DNA of 6,930 nt from an uncultured Alphaproteobacteria bacterium (lineage in GTDB: Bacteria > Pseudomonadota > Alphaproteobacteria > Rs-D84): assembly GCA_947304085.1 (NCBI GenBank), contig CAMZAC010000034.1, positions 1-6,930 of the forward strand, in the 5' to 3' direction. Below are positions 6,003 to 6,930 of this stretch, one piece after another. The position numbers and the translations under genes were made by a program. The notes beneath the pieces are model-generated. The model did not search any database and was not told the DNA's origin. It worked only from the letters and a program-made list of their open reading frames with translations. Numbering within the stretch: position 1 is the first letter of the stretch; every line of letters begins with the position of its first letter.

Positions 6003-6930
6003 ATGAAGAACATAGTCATAGTTGGTCGTCCAAACACTGGAAAATCAACACTTTTTAACGGATTAACAAACACACGTGACGCTTTGGTTCACGACAGACC
6101 CGGTGTGACACGTGACGTAATATCTGGAAAAATACCGAATCGTCCTTGGACAGTATTTGATACAGCTGGTCTGGAAAACACAAAATCTGGCATTGGACAC
6201 GATTCAACAGATATGGCTGTCCATGCGATTGAAAAAGCAGATGCAATTTTATTTGTTGTTGATGGACGAAATGGTTTAATGCCTATGGATGTAGAATGGG
6301 CAAAATTGGTTCACAGAAAAAGCAAAGCGCCTGCTCTGCTATTGATAAACAAAACCGAATCGCTTAAAAGATTGTCGGACACAAACGATTTTTATAAACT
6401 GGGATTCGGCGAACCTGTTTTAATATCTGCTGAACATAAACGCGGATTTGATGAAATATATGACTTTATAGATAAAATTGCGACAAATGATATGGTCGAT
6501 GAAGAACCAGATAAACAGATAAAAATCGCAATACTTGGACAACCAAATGTTGGTAAATCAACTTTTGTAAATCGTGTTTTGGGTGAAAATCGCCAGATTG
6601 TAAAAGACGAACCCGGCATAACACACGACACTGTAAAAATACCAACGCACTTTTATGGTCGTGATATTATTTTGATGGATACCGCTGGTCTACGGCGCAA
6701 ATCTGGCATCACAGACGATGTAGAAACACTATCTGCATTAAAATCTTTGGACGCAATTGACAAAGCAAACATCGTTATTTTAATTGTAGACGCAACAAAA
6801 AACATTGAAAATCAGGCATTATCTATTGCCGCACGTGTTTATGAGGCAGGTAAAATATTATGTGTTGCACTGAACAAGTGGGACCTGGTTGATCCAATTG
6901 AACGCGATGAAAAATTATTAAAATTAAAAC
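6003..6930 (+). CDS. der: Ribosome-assembly GTPase Der/EngA (3' partial)
   Basis: The frame opens at ATG 6003 and runs 309 codons off the right edge. Two tandem GTPase domains, the hallmark of Der, are visible. Domain 1 has the P-loop GRPNTGKS (8-15), PGVTRD (33-38), DTAGL (53-57) and G4 NKTE (116-119). Domain 2 has GQPNVGKS (179-186), PGITHD (204-209), DTAGLRRK (226-233) and G4 NKWD (291-294). The KH-like C-terminal domain, about 150 further residues, lies beyond the window. Der binds the 50S subunit and is needed for its maturation. NKxE instead of NKxD in domain 1, followed by a Gly-Glu-Pro...ISAEH stretch (136-145), matches my recollection of alphaproteobacterial Der. A short acidic linker (about 161-171) joins the domains. 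In many proteobacteria der follows yfgM-bamB on the same strand; here it is on the other strand, about 2.7 kb away. Confidence 0.95.
   Translation, partial: MKNIVIVGRPNTGKSTLFNGLTNTRDALVHDRPGVTRDVISGKIPNRPWTVFDTAGLENTKSGIGHDSTDMAVHAIEKADAILFVVDGRNGLMPMDVEWAKLVHRKSKAPALLLINKTESLKRLSDTNDFYKLGFGEPVLISAEHKRGFDEIYDFIDKIATNDMVDEEPDKQIKIAILGQPNVGKSTFVNRVLGENRQIVKDEPGITHDTVKIPTHFYGRDIILMDTAGLRRKSGITDDVETLSALKSLDAIDKANIVILIVDATKNIENQALSIAARVYEAGKILCVALNKWDLVDPIERDEKLLKLK

Noticed and set aside
5411..6058. A 215-codon plus-strand open frame
   Set aside because: It lies antisense to the Yip1-type gene, which has a clear ribosome site, membrane helices and a family motif, and it runs into the start of der. 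Its sequence is low-complexity Asn/Lys/Thr/Ile, typical of the complement of a membrane-protein gene.
6348..6359. NKTE in place of NKxD in the first G domain of Der, as a sign of a degenerate GTPase site
   Set aside because: I recall NKxE at this position as common in alphaproteobacterial Der proteins, and all other motifs of both domains are intact, so it is better read as a lineage marker than as damage. An alignment would settle this.
1..6930. Possible recoding, since TGA is never used as a stop among seven complete genes
   Set aside because: Seven stops are too few, tryptophan is encoded by TGG throughout, and the genes have family-typical lengths under the standard code (apart from bamB, which ends in TAA).

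Overview
The window is a compact, AT-rich stretch of Gram-negative chromosome. It carries eight protein-coding genes (the first and last run off the edges), has gaps of at most about 70 bp, and shows no RNA genes, mobile elements or CRISPR arrays. The best taxonomic reading is an uncultured alphaproteobacterium with a streamlined, low-GC genome. The signals for this are an alphaproteobacterial-style RpoH, a YfgM-like TPR protein next to a BamB-like lipoprotein whose mature N-terminus has the LPGER motif, and a Der GTPase whose first G4 motif is NKxE, a variant I associate with alphaproteobacterial Der. The lineage below class level cannot be fixed from this sequence. Of the seven complete stops, six are TAA and one is TAG. 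All reading frames are consistent with the standard code.

Layout. Bases 2-1207 (+) encode a COG3014-type lipoprotein, entered at its probable lipidated cysteine. It is followed after 14 bp by an LpoB-like penicillin-binding-protein activator lipoprotein (1222-1827 +). A GC-rich bidirectional terminator (1845-1870) separates this pair from the convergent yfgM-bamB operon, transcribed leftward (bamB 1874-2608, yfgM-like 2617-3270). A 54-bp divergent gap (3271-3324) then leads rightward to rpoH (3325-4257) and, 3 bp later, a small porin (4261-5298). A second bidirectional terminator (5297-5330) separates the porin from a leftward five-helix Yip1-type membrane protein (5338-5934). A 68-bp divergent gap precedes der (6003 to beyond the right edge).

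How the genes fit together. Nearly everything concerns the envelope and protein quality control: a peptidoglycan synthase activator pair, an outer-membrane assembly lipoprotein (BamB), an inner-membrane periplasmic chaperone partner (YfgM), the heat-shock sigma factor, an outer-membrane porin, and the ribosome-assembly GTPase Der. In many proteobacteria yfgM, bamB and der lie in a row on one strand. Here der is on the opposite strand, with rpoH, the porin and the Yip1 gene in between.

No novel multi-gene system is evident. The points most worth attention are: (1) a BamB-like protein of about half normal size, ending mid-blade in a way that could give a closed four-bladed or dimeric propeller; (2) two strong-looking sigma70-type promoters for yfgM-bamB and rpoH-porin whose -10 hexamers physically overlap; (3) an rpoH message predicted to be leaderless or nearly so; and (4) the rpoH-porin gene pair.
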